Position numbers and translations under genes: made by a program. Below, one piece after another: positions 27,499-35,557 of a stretch of 64,000 nt of DNA. Where the stretch lies: NCBI RefSeq assembly GCF_036924535.1, contig NZ_JAZHRT010000001.1:1240001-1304000 (forward strand), in the 5' to 3' direction. Each line of letters opens with the position of its first letter. The first letter of the stretch is position 1. The stretch is from Bradyrhizobium sp. AZCC 2262 (GTDB lineage Bacteria; Pseudomonadota; Alphaproteobacteria; Rhizobiales; Xanthobacteraceae). The notes under the pieces are model-generated. The model searched no databases, had not been told where the DNA came from, and saw only the letters and a program-made list of their open reading frames with translations.

Positions 27499-27504
27499 GC
27501 TCTT

Positions 27505-27584
27505 GTAGCCCGGATGGAGCGAAGCGAAATCCGGGGGCGGTATGTCCGTGACTCCCGGGTTGCGCTGCGCTCCACCCGGGCTAC
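27505..27584. repeat. Intergenic palindromic repeat (GTAGCCCGGATGGAGCG type)
   Basis: Arms GTAGCCCGGATGGAGCGAAG and TGCGCTCCACCCGGGCTAC enclose an inner CCGGGGG/CTCCCGGG pair. This repeat kind is widespread in proteobacterial genomes. It lies between convergent purL and the acyltransferase gene. Confidence 0.85.
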
Positions 27585-27590
27585 GGATTT

Positions 27591-28775
27591 TCACAGCACC
27601 TTCGTCGCACCTGGAATCTGCCGCAATGCCCGTGTCAGCGCCCAGCTCCCCGCAACGGTCAGAACGAACCCGATCACGACCTTGACGATCGCCGGCAGGT
27701 CGTAGTCGAACAGCCAGTATTGCAGCCACAATGCGATCGGGTAGTGCACCAGGAACATGCCGTAGGCATCGCTCTGCATCGGGTCGAGCAGCTTGGCTGT
27801 GCCTGATTGCCTGAACCTCTGGAAAAAGGCCAGGATCAGAAACATGATGGCCACGCTGAAGACGGTGAAGCAGACGGCGTAGAGCCCCTCATACCAGTTC
27901 GGCAACGGCGACGGGTTGCCCAGTATTTCGCGTTTGATGGTGATCAGCACCCACAAGAGGCAATACGGAACGATCGCCAGGACCATCCAGTCCCAGCTGA
28001 CCTTCGCCATCCGGCCGTCTGCCGCGAGCAGTCCGCGATCCATATTCGCGACACCGATGCCGGCCCCGAAAAAGAAGTAGCTCGCATAGAGCATCACGCG
28101 TCCGTGCTGGACCGAGAACGGCCCGAACTCGAACCAGCTGCTTGGTCCATAAATCATCAGCCCGGGAACATAGAACGCTGCGGTGACGGCCAGCATGACC
28201 GCGAAGAACACCGCGGGCCGGCGGCGGCCGTGCAGCGAAAGGCGATTGATCGGATCGAGCAGGTTGGGCGACAGCCGATGCAGGATGCAAGCAACCACGT
28301 CGAAGGCGAGCAGGACCCAAAGGAACCAGAGCGGCCCGCTCGGCCACGGGCCCTTCGTGACCATATTCCACCAGTATTCCGAAAAGCCGATTTCGGGATG
28401 GTGCCGCATCGAGATCGCGTAATAGGCGAGCGGAATGACCGTGAACGCGCAGATCACGAACGGCAGGCCAAGCCGGAGCAGGCGGTCCGCCAGATAGTTC
28501 ATCGCTCCCTTCCGGGCGATACCGGACCAGGCGAACAGCCCCGACAGGAAGAAGAACATCGCCATGAAGAAACTGTCGGTGGCGAGCACGATCATGTCGA
28601 AGCCGAAGAAGTACTTCGGATCGGTGTGACCGAAATAGGTATAGGGGATGACGGCATGATGCAGCAGCACCACCAGCGTCAGGAAGGTGCGGGCCCGATC
28701 AAGCGAAAGGTTTCGCGATTTGGCTTTGGGTACGGCGCCCACGTCGGCAGGCCCAACGGCGGAAATCGATGTCAT
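27591..28775 (-). CDS. Acyltransferase 3 family membrane protein
   Basis: The 394-residue protein has about ten membrane segments and the acyltransferase 3 pattern: early NLSLDRARTFLTLVVLLHHAVIPY with the catalytic-type His in the first membrane helix, then FFLSGLFAWSGIARKG. These enzymes acylate (often acetylate or succinylate) sugars of glucans, lipopolysaccharide or Nod factors. Which one here is unknown. Start at the ATG at 28775 follows GGGAGC. Confidence 0.88.
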   Translation of the reverse strand: MTSISAVGPADVGAVPKAKSRNLSLDRARTFLTLVVLLHHAVIPYTYFGHTDPKYFFGFDMIVLATDSFFMAMFFFLSGLFAWSGIARKGAMNYLADRLLRLGLPFVICAFTVIPLAYYAISMRHHPEIGFSEYWWNMVTKGPWPSGPLWFLWVLLAFDVVACILHRLSPNLLDPINRLSLHGRRRPAVFFAVMLAVTAAFYVPGLMIYGPSSWFEFGPFSVQHGRVMLYASYFFFGAGIGVANMDRGLLAADGRMAKVSWDWMVLAIVPYCLLWVLITIKREILGNPSPLPNWYEGLYAVCFTVFSVAIMFLILAFFQRFRQSGTAKLLDPMQSDAYGMFLVHYPIALWLQYWLFDYDLPAIVKVVIGFVLTVAGSWALTRALRQIPGATKVL

Positions 28776-28971
28776 GCGCGGCTCCCGGCCAGGCTGTTTG
28801 TGCCGAATGTTGCAGCCGGGAACTTGATTCAGCAAGGCCCAATTGGGCGCCGGCTAATCGCTCTTCCGCAACGTGACTGCTTCGGAACCGGCAGCACGAC
28901 CCGCCGTTAGGTCCGGTGAATTTGAATTAATCGGTCGCCATTGGCGTGGCCCGGAGGTCGCGGAGCAAGCA

Positions 28972-29145
28972 ATGACAATTCTAAAATGGGCGCTGATCTT
29001 CTTTCTGGTGTCGATTGTCGCCGGCATTCTCGGCTTCACCGGTATTTCGGCGGCTTCGGCCGACGTCGCCCGCTTTCTGTTCTATGTCTTCGTCGTGATC
29101 TTCCTGGTGCTCCTGATCCTCGGGCTCACGATATTCAGGGTGTAG
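28972..29145 (+). CDS. DUF1328 small membrane protein
   Basis: The 57-residue protein is nearly all hydrophobic with two membrane helices: [20 protein letters not shown] and [20 protein letters not shown], with the family's [13 protein letters not shown] between. This is the DUF1328 (UPF0391) family, unknown in function and often stress-induced. It stands alone with a GGAG-like site ahead. Confidence 0.9.
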   Translation: MTILKWALIFFLVSIVAGILGFTGISAASADVARFLFYVFVVIFLVLLILGLTIFRV

Positions 29146-29159
29146 AATCTTGTTCTTCG

Positions 29160-29205
29160 TTATGCCCGGGCAAAAGCACGAAGATGCGCTTCTGCCCGGC
29201 CATGA
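29160..29205. repeat. Short palindromic repeat (TGCCCGGGCAAAAGCACG type)
   Basis: Arms TTATGCCCGGGCA and TGCCCGGCCATGA flank AAAGCACGAAGATGCGCTTC, which is itself a smaller dyad. A half copy (TTATGGCCGGGCAAAAGCAC) occurs at about 42556-42575, upstream of hicA. It sits after the DUF1328 gene, before a convergent stop. Confidence 0.7.
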
Positions 29206-29218
29206 CAGGGTCGATGGA

Positions 29219-29578
29219 CTACGCCACTTCCTCGATCGTCACCTTGTCCGGATAGAACGCCAGATGGCCTGATATCTCGGCCATGGCCGGGAAGGGCGTC
29301 TCATAGGTCCAGATCGAATTTTCGATGCTTTTGCCGTTGGCATTGATGGAGAAATAGTTCGCATCCCCCTTGTAGGGGCAGTGCGTGGTCCGCTCGGTGC
29401 GGGCCAGGAGCGCCATATTGGCATCCTCGCGCGGCACATATTGCACCGCCGGATAGCTGGCTTCCTTCAGGGTCAGTGCGTGGGTGGTGTCGGCGATGAC
29501 CACGCCGTCCGCGGAGACGCGGACGCGCTTGGGGTTTGCCGTAATCGTGATCGGATGGTCGGGACCGGGCAATTTCAT
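29219..29578 (-). CDS. DUF427 domain protein
   Basis: The 119-residue protein matches DUF427: ITANPKRVRVSADGVVIADT, then VQYVPREDANMALLARTERTTHCPYKGDANYFSI, including the conserved T-x-C-P-x-K-G motif with one cysteine. The family has a small beta-sandwich/ligand-binding fold of unknown function. It is a single gene, convergent with DUF1328. Confidence 0.9.
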   Translation of the reverse strand: MKLPGPDHPITITANPKRVRVSADGVVIADTTHALTLKEASYPAVQYVPREDANMALLARTERTTHCPYKGDANYFSINANGKSIENSIWTYETPFPAMAEISGHLAFYPDKVTIEEVA

Positions 29579-29762
29579 GATTTTGAGCCTCTTTTTCGGT
29601 CAGCCTGACGTGATCAGGCGCGACCGCATCTCACAGTGTCAAACGATCGGACCCGGAATATAGTGCCATCAGGCGTGACCTAGAAGAGCGCACGCGCTAG
29701 GTTCGGCGCTCACGGTCGCGCGAGCCGGCCGTGATTCGAAACACCTGACGGAGACATGCTGG

Positions 29763-29999
29763 ATGCCGATGGACGCCCACGATATCGAATCGATGATCAA
29801 GGCAGCTATCCCCGATGCCGAGGTGACGATCCGCGATCTCGCAGGCGACGGCGACCACTACGCCGCGACCGTGATCTCGGAATCCTTCCGCGGCAAGTCG
29901 CGCGTGCAGCAGCACCAGATCGTCTACCAGTCGCTCAAGGGGCAGATGGGCGGCTTGCTGCATGCGCTGGCGCTGCAGACCGGGGTGCCGGACGCCTAG
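29763..29999 (+). CDS. bolA: BolA family protein
   Basis: The 78-residue protein has the BolA fold: IESMIKAAIPDAEVTIRDLAGDGDHYAATVISESFRGKSRVQQHQIVYQSL, with the conserved DHY and the RVQQHQIVY segment containing the His that, with monothiol glutaredoxin, ligates a [2Fe-2S] cluster. In related genomes bolA and grxD are usually adjacent after purL; here 4.6 kb separates them. An ATG at 29769 is an alternative start. Confidence 0.92.
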   Translation: MPMDAHDIESMIKAAIPDAEVTIRDLAGDGDHYAATVISESFRGKSRVQQHQIVYQSLKGQMGGLLHALALQTGVPDA

Positions 30000-30032
30000 C
30001 CCGCCTCGGCGGCTGGCGGCGGGGGCGCATCG

Positions 30033-31211
30033 ATGACTGACAATGCACGCGGCGCGCTGTTTCGCCCGATCGTGCCGCACCAGCACAGCCGCGTCACGTA
30101 TGCCGAGCTGTTCTTCGACCTCGTCTTCGTCTTTGCGGTCACGCAGATCTCGCACACGCTGCTGGCGCACTTTACGCCGCTTGGCGCTTTGCAGGTCACG
30201 CTGCTGTTCCTCGCGGTCTGGTGGGTGTGGGTCTACACTTCCTGGATCACCAATTGGCTCAATCCCGAAAAGACCCCGGTCCGGCTGCTGCTGTTTGCGC
30301 TGACGCTTGGCGGGCTGGTGCTGTCGACATCGATCCCGGCGGCGTTTGACGGGCGCGGATTGTGGTTTGCGGCGGCCTATGCCGCGATGCAGGTCGGCAA
30401 GACCGTATTCCTGTGGCTATCGACGCTACCGTCCCAGTCGCTGGCGCGCATGAATGCGATCCGCATCACCGCCTGGCTGTCGGTGTCGGCGATTTTCTGG
30501 ATCGCCGGCGGGATGGCGGAAGGCCCGTCGCGGCTGGTGCTTTGGGCAATCGCGCTCGTGATCGAATATATTTCGCCGGCGGTGCGGTTCTGGATTCCTC
30601 GATATGGCGCGTCCGCCGTTGCCGATTGGGTCGTCGAAGGCGGCCACATGGCCGAGCGCTGCGCCGGCTTCATCATCATCGCGCTCGGCGAATCCATCGT
30701 CGTCACCGGCGCGACCTTTGCCGAGCTGACGTGGACGACCGAAAACGTCCTGGCGTTCGTGTCGGCCTTCGGCGGCTGCCTCGCGATGTGGTGGATCTAC
30801 TTCCACAAGGGCGCCGAAGCCGGCTCCGAGCAGATCTCAAGATCGAGCGAGCCGGGAAGGCTGGCGCGGCTCGCCTATACCTATCTGCACATGCCGATCG
30901 TGGCCGGCATCATCGTCGCGGCGGTGGCCGATGAACTCGTGCTAAAGCACCCGAGCGGGCATTCCGATCTCAAGACGGTGATAAGCGCGATCGGCGGTCC
31001 CTTGCTGTTTCTGTTCGGGACCATCCTTTTCAAGCACAGCTTTCGCGGTTTCCTTCAGCTCTCGCACGGGGCCGGTATTATCGCGCTCGGCGTGCTCGCC
31101 TGGTTCGCCAGCGATCTTTCGCCGCTGATGCTGTCGATCCTGACCACCGCGATCATGATCGCGGTCGCGGTGTGGGAGTCGATCTCGCTGCGATCCAATT
31201 CGGCAGAATAA
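30033..31211 (+). CDS. Low temperature requirement protein A (LtrA) family membrane protein
   Basis: The 392-residue protein has about ten membrane segments and the LtrA start: PHQHSRVTYAELFFDLVFVFAVTQISHTL, then WWVWVYTSWITNWLNPE and, later, GHMAERCAGFIIIALGESIVVTGA. LtrA was named for cold growth in Listeria; its activity is unknown. It follows bolA by 33 bases and may be co-transcribed with it. Confidence 0.9.
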   Translation: MTDNARGALFRPIVPHQHSRVTYAELFFDLVFVFAVTQISHTLLAHFTPLGALQVTLLFLAVWWVWVYTSWITNWLNPEKTPVRLLLFALTLGGLVLSTSIPAAFDGRGLWFAAAYAAMQVGKTVFLWLSTLPSQSLARMNAIRITAWLSVSAIFWIAGGMAEGPSRLVLWAIALVIEYISPAVRFWIPRYGASAVADWVVEGGHMAERCAGFIIIALGESIVVTGATFAELTWTTENVLAFVSAFGGCLAMWWIYFHKGAEAGSEQISRSSEPGRLARLAYTYLHMPIVAGIIVAAVADELVLKHPSGHSDLKTVISAIGGPLLFLFGTILFKHSFRGFLQLSHGAGIIALGVLAWFASDLSPLMLSILTTAIMIAVAVWESISLRSNSAE

Positions 31212-31213
31212 TA

Positions 31214-31450
31214 CTACTGGTCGGGCAGCGACCGCCTCAGCGGCTGCATCGGAGAGCTGCTGTGCTGATCGACGACGTTTCGAAGAACGAGAGTTGACAA
31301 TTGCACAACGAGCGCCCGCAGTCTGGCGTTCTCCTCGATGAGGGACTCCCGCTCGGTGTCCGCCTCTTGATCCCAGGCCGAGTCCTCGCGAGCGGACGAC
31401 GAGCTGAAATATGGCTTCCGATTGCCGGATGCTGGATACGCGTTGCCCAT
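31214..31450 (-). CDS. Small hypothetical protein with a coiled-coil segment
   Basis: The 78-residue reading frame starts at an ATG after AGGGGAT. The first half is Ser-rich and the second carries a heptad-like helix (ESLIEENARLRALVVQLSTLVLRNVVD). I do not recognise a named family, although short proteins with this helix are, from memory, frequent in Bradyrhizobium. It ends 3 bases from the LtrA stop. Confidence 0.6.
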   Translation of the reverse strand: MGNAYPASGNRKPYFSSSSAREDSAWDQEADTERESLIEENARLRALVVQLSTLVLRNVVDQHSSSPMQPLRRSLPDQ

Positions 31451-31727
31451 GATTGAGATCCCCTGGCACGAACTCACCCCCAGCCGAGCCTGCCAAGGAA
31501 ATTCGGCTGAGTCCGCGTCAAAATTGGGACGGTTCGAAGGGCAAACGAAAGCGCTGATGTAGCCATTTGCGGGCGGCTCGATAAAGATGAAGATTTGTTA
31601 AGAAGTTTGTCTATAGTGAGCGCGGCAAAGGTGCGGGGACGCGCGGCGGCGTAGCACCTTTCCATCAGACCTAGACCAGCGCGATCACTGGGAATCCACG
31701 GAATGCCGTGGCTGGGAATACGCGCCG

Positions 31728-32027
31728 ATGAAACAAAGTGAAGCAAGAGTACGCATCATTCAGGAGTGGGACCGCTGGATCTTGACGCAGGCGATCGAGC
31801 AGGACGGGCCGACCGGAAAAGACTCGTTGAAGTTCTTCCACGAACTGCAGGACAGCGGATCGCCGCTGTTGGATTTCCAGTCTCGCGGACAGGACAAGTG
31901 GCGGATCATTCACGCGTGGTTGCTGGGTGCAGACCGATTGTCCGATGATTGGATATCCATAGCGCCCAGGATCACTCCAGCACGCCGGCTGCGACCGGAC
32001 CGCCGAAGATCGGTCTGCAAGACGTGA
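31728..32027 (+). CDS. Small hypothetical protein
   Basis: A 99-residue frame starts MKQSEARVRIIQEWDRWILTQAIEQ, followed by DSLKFFHELQDSGSPLLDFQSRGQDKWRIIHAWLLG. Up to about residue 75 it reads as a soluble alpha-helical protein. The last 25 residues are Arg-rich and may be drift past an older stop. No domain recognised. Confidence 0.6.
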   Translation: MKQSEARVRIIQEWDRWILTQAIEQDGPTGKDSLKFFHELQDSGSPLLDFQSRGQDKWRIIHAWLLGADRLSDDWISIAPRITPARRLRPDRRRSVCKT

Positions 32028-32065
32028 ACCTCAAAGACGTGAGCTGCAAGGCTCGCGCCCATTCC

Positions 32066-33037
32066 TCAGTCTGACGCCACCAGCGCGTGAACGGAAAACA
32101 TCCCGTCGTGGTCGGTCCAGGATTCCCGGACCGACCAGCCGGAGTCCCGCGCCAGTGCGGTGAAGCGGTCGAGGCTGTATTTGTAGCTCGACTCGGTGTG
32201 GATGCTCTCACCCGGGCGGAATGAAAAATTGCGCCCGAGGATGCGCACGGTCTGCGCCTTCTTGGCGATCAGGTGCATCTCGATGCGATGGCGCTCGCGG
32301 TTATATATCGAGCGATGCATGAAGGCGGAAACGTCGAAATTGCCGCCGAGCTCGCGGTTGATGCGAACCAGAACGTTGAGATTGAACCGCGCGGTGACGC
32401 CGGCGGCATCGTTATAGGCGTCGTAAAGCATCCGCTCGTTCTTTTCGAGGTCGACGCCGATGAGCATCTGCGCGCCTTCGCCGAGAATGTCGCGCGCACT
32501 GCGCAGGAAGGCCCGCGCTTCGTGCGGTTCGAAATTGCCGAGCGTCGATCCCGGAAAGAAGCCGACCTTGGGCATCCCTTCGATCTCGGCTGGCAGGGCA
32601 AACGGCGCGGTGAAATCGGCGGCAACCGGATAAACCCCAAGCTCGGGAAAATCCTTGCGCAAGGCGCTCGCCTGCGCGCTCAGGAAATCGCCGGAAATGT
32701 CGACCGGGACATAGGCGCCGAAATCGCAGCGCTCCAGCAGCAGGCGGACCTTGGTGGTGGCGCCAGCGCCGAATTCCACCAGCGCGGCGCCCTTGGGAAT
32801 AAGGGCCGCGATCTCGTCGCCGCGGCTGCGCAGAATGCCGAGCTCGGTGCGGGTCGGATAATATTCCGGCAGAATCGTGATCTGCTCGAACAGTTCGGAG
32901 CCTGCGGCGTCGTAGAAATATTTCGGCGACAGGCGCTTCGGGAATTGCGAGAGGTCGCCGATCACGTCGCCGGCAAAGGCGGAGGTCTGCTCATCGAACT
33001 GGTACGCTTCAGCCAAAGCGGCGGCATGCACATTCAT
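32066..33037 (-). CDS. egtD: L-histidine N-alpha-methyltransferase EgtD
   Basis: The 323-residue SAM-dependent enzyme trimethylates histidine to hercynine, the first step to ergothioneine. It shows KYFYDAAGSELFEQITILPEYYPTRTE, the SAM site VEFGAGATTKVRLLL, GFFPGSTLGNF and the C-terminal SIHTESSYKYS with substrate-contacting residues. It lies downstream of egtB on the same strand, 49 bases apart, as a two-gene operon. Confidence 0.95.
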   Translation of the reverse strand: MNVHAAALAEAYQFDEQTSAFAGDVIGDLSQFPKRLSPKYFYDAAGSELFEQITILPEYYPTRTELGILRSRGDEIAALIPKGAALVEFGAGATTKVRLLLERCDFGAYVPVDISGDFLSAQASALRKDFPELGVYPVAADFTAPFALPAEIEGMPKVGFFPGSTLGNFEPHEARAFLRSARDILGEGAQMLIGVDLEKNERMLYDAYNDAAGVTARFNLNVLVRINRELGGNFDVSAFMHRSIYNRERHRIEMHLIAKKAQTVRILGRNFSFRPGESIHTESSYKYSLDRFTALARDSGWSVRESWTDHDGMFSVHALVASD

Positions 33038-33086
33038 GATACTCTCCCGAACGCGCTTACCGGCGCGCGATGATTATTGATTAGCG

Positions 33087-34337
33087 TCAGGCGTAGTCGG
33101 CGAGGCGTAACCCCGTGAATTGCCAACGGTGGAAGGGATAGAAGAAGTTGCGGTAGGTGATACGGCTGTGGCCGGCCGGGGTTGCAAGCGAGGAGCCGCG
33201 CAGCACCAGCTGGTTGACCATGAACTTGCCGTTATATTCGCCCAGCGCACCCTCGATGGCGCGGTAGCCGGGGTAGGGAGAGTAGGAGCTGCGGGTCCAC
33301 TGCCAGACGATGCCGAAGGCGTCGTTGAGCTGGCCGGCCCGGGCGGCGACCTCCCACTCCATCTCGGTCGGCAGATGGCGGCCGGCCCAGCGCGCGAACG
33401 CGTCCGCCTCGTAATAGCTGACATGGCTGACCGGGGCTGACGGGTCGATCGGCTGCAGGCCGCCGAGCGTCATGATCCGCCATTCGCCGTCGACCTGGCG
33501 CCAGTGACCGGGTGCCTGCCAGCCCTCGTTGGTGGCGGCGGCAAAACCGTCCATCAGCCAGAGCGTGGCCGTGCCGTAGCCGCCGTCCTTCATGAAGGCC
33601 AGCCATTCGGCATTGGTGACGAGGTTGCGGGCGAGCCTGACCGGGCCGACAAGGGCGCGATGCGCGGGCTTTTCATTGTCGAAATGGAAGCTGTCGTCGC
33701 TGTGTCCGACGGTGTGGATGCCCTCGTTGAGGGTGACCCATTCCTCAGCCGAATGCTGCGACGCCAGGAAGCGCCAGGACGGATCATAGGCCGGCGGGAT
33801 CGGGTTCTGGGCAAAGGCGTGCAGGATGTCGGTCAGCATCAATTCCTGATGCTGCTGCTCGTGGTTGAGGCCGACCTCGACCAGGGGCGCGAGCTTGGCG
33901 AGACGCTCCTCGCCGGCAGTCTGGAAGAACCTGACCACGGCAGCATCGACATGCCGGCGATAGGCGGTGACCTCGTCGGCGCTCGGGCGGGTCAGATGGC
34001 CGCGCTGGTGGCGGGCGTGCCGGGGACCCGCGCTGACATAGTAGGAATTGAATAGAAACGCGTAATCAGGATGGAAGGGCTGGTAACCTTCGCAGTGCTC
34101 GCCGAGCAGGAATTGCTCGAAGAACCAGGTGGTATGGGCGCGGTGCCATTTGGCCGGGCTGGCGTCCGGCATCGACTGGATCAGCTGGTCCTCGGGGCTC
34201 AGGGGAGCGGCCCGGCGCTCGGTTTCGCCGCGGACCGCCAGATAGGCTTCCACCAAATTCTGGGCGAGGGTGCCGGAATCGGAGAAAAGTGACGGGGCTG
34301 GTGTCGCGAACTCGGCGGCGGCTACTGATTTCGTCAC
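33087..34337 (-). CDS. egtB: Ergothioneine biosynthesis protein EgtB (iron-dependent sulfoxide synthase)
   Basis: The 416-residue protein has an N-terminal DinB-type domain with the iron-binding histidines in KWHRAHTTWFFEQFLL and GLNHEQQHQELMLTD (HxxxHxE), and a C-terminal FGE-sulfatase-like domain (VSHVSYYEADAFARWAGRHLPTEMEWEVAAR). It joins hercynine to a sulfur donor with oxygen. No egtA, egtC or egtE is seen nearby, as in other alphaproteobacteria that have only egtBD linked. First gene of the egtBD operon. Confidence 0.95.
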   Translation of the reverse strand: MTKSVAAAEFATPAPSLFSDSGTLAQNLVEAYLAVRGETERRAAPLSPEDQLIQSMPDASPAKWHRAHTTWFFEQFLLGEHCEGYQPFHPDYAFLFNSYYVSAGPRHARHQRGHLTRPSADEVTAYRRHVDAAVVRFFQTAGEERLAKLAPLVEVGLNHEQQHQELMLTDILHAFAQNPIPPAYDPSWRFLASQHSAEEWVTLNEGIHTVGHSDDSFHFDNEKPAHRALVGPVRLARNLVTNAEWLAFMKDGGYGTATLWLMDGFAAATNEGWQAPGHWRQVDGEWRIMTLGGLQPIDPSAPVSHVSYYEADAFARWAGRHLPTEMEWEVAARAGQLNDAFGIVWQWTRSSYSPYPGYRAIEGALGEYNGKFMVNQLVLRGSSLATPAGHSRITYRNFFYPFHRWQFTGLRLADYA

Positions 34338-34624
34338 TGGTATCTCCGGTCAAGGGAGAGAACGTTACTCTGGTAAACTGGTTCCTTGCGGACAGTCCGT
34401 CCTAGATAGGGGTTCCCCTGCGGGATAAAAGCCTTCCCCCGTCATGATATTGATACCGTCAGACTATGGGCGGTGGCCGTCCGGGGGCCCCAACTGGGCC
34501 CGCGCATGCCAGCTCTTCGCCATTTTACTTTGGATGCACAACGGTTTGGGCTACATATATGGCCAATACCTGATTACATGGACCAGGCGAGCTGCAGGGG
34601 GCGGTGCCCCAAAAGGAAGCAAAG

Positions 34625-34963
34625 ATGAGCATTGAGCAATTCATCGACAATGAAGTGAAGTCGAACGACGTCGTGCTGTTCATGAAGGGCACGCCGCAAT
34701 TTCCGCAGTGCGGTTTCTCCGGGCAGGTGGTCCAGATCCTCGATCACGTCGGCGTCGGCTACAAGGGCCTGAACGTCCTGGAATCCGCCGAGCTTCGTAA
34801 CGGCATCAAGGAATATTCGAACTGGCCGACCATCCCGCAGCTCTACGTCAAGGGCGAGTTCGTCGGCGGCTGCGACATCATCCGCGAGATGTTCCAGGCC
34901 GGTGAATTGCAGCAGCTGTTCGCCGACAAGGGCGTCACCGCCAGCGCGGCGGCCTCGGCCTGA
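34625..34963 (+). CDS. grxD: Monothiol glutaredoxin Grx4
   Basis: The 112-residue protein has the monothiol motif with a single active cysteine in [15 protein letters not shown] (CGFS), plus [19 protein letters not shown] for glutathione and [2Fe-2S] binding. It works with BolA in iron-sulfur delivery and iron sensing. AAAAGGAAG precedes the ATG. Its TGA stop overlaps the putative CTG start of the macro-domain gene (CTGA). Confidence 0.96.
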   Translation: MSIEQFIDNEVKSNDVVLFMKGTPQFPQCGFSGQVVQILDHVGVGYKGLNVLESAELRNGIKEYSNWPTIPQLYVKGEFVGGCDIIREMFQAGELQQLFADKGVTASAAASA

Positions 34964-35514
34964 GCGGGCTTGCGCGCCAGATCGGCCAGGCGCGGCTGGA
35001 AGTCATTGTTGCCGACATCACCACGCTGGGCGTTGATGCCATCGTCAACGCGGCGAATTCGTCGCTGCTCGGCGGTGGCGGCGTCGATGGTGCGATCCAT
35101 CGTGCTGCGGGGCCTGAACTCGTGGCCGAGTGCCGGATGCTCCACGGCTGCGAGACCGGTCACGCCAAGATCACCAAGGGCTATCGGCTCAAGGCCAAGC
35201 ACGTGATCCACACGGTTGGGCCGGTGTGGAATGGCGGCACGCTGGGCGAGGACGATCTGCTTTCCTCTTGCTACCGCCGCTCAATGGAGCTGTGCCAGAA
35301 GCACGGGCTTGCTACAGTGGCCTTTCCGGCGATTTCAACGGGCATCTATCGCTTCCCCGCCGAACGCGCGGCCGGCATCGCGCTCCAGACCGTCGTCGAT
35401 ACGCTGCCGGCTGCGCCCACACTGGCGCAGGTGATCTTCTGCTGCTTCTCCGACGCCAGCGCGCAATTGCATCAGGCTGCATTGGATACCTTTGGCAGCC
35501 CTTGTGCCGACTGA
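34960..35514 (+). CDS. Macro domain protein (ADP-ribosyl hydrolase type) with no canonical start codon
   Basis: The frame encodes a full macro domain: [37 protein letters not shown] (the catalytic loop), then [15 protein letters not shown] and [18 protein letters not shown]. These enzymes remove O-acetyl-ADP-ribose or ADP-ribose from proteins. Upstream in frame there is no ATG, GTG or TTG after the stop at 34903; the first GTG lies inside the domain at 35122. CTG at 34960, overlapping the grxD stop as CTGA, is the best candidate for coupled initiation (184 residues). Confidence 0.75.
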   Translation: MSGLARQIGQARLEVIVADITTLGVDAIVNAANSSLLGGGGVDGAIHRAAGPELVAECRMLHGCETGHAKITKGYRLKAKHVIHTVGPVWNGGTLGEDDLLSSCYRRSMELCQKHGLATVAFPAISTGIYRFPAERAAGIALQTVVDTLPAAPTLAQVIFCCFSDASAQLHQAALDTFGSPCAD

Positions 35515-35557
35515 CGGGCGGCCGCTACACTCCCCCGCGAGTTCGGGGAGGGGTTCC

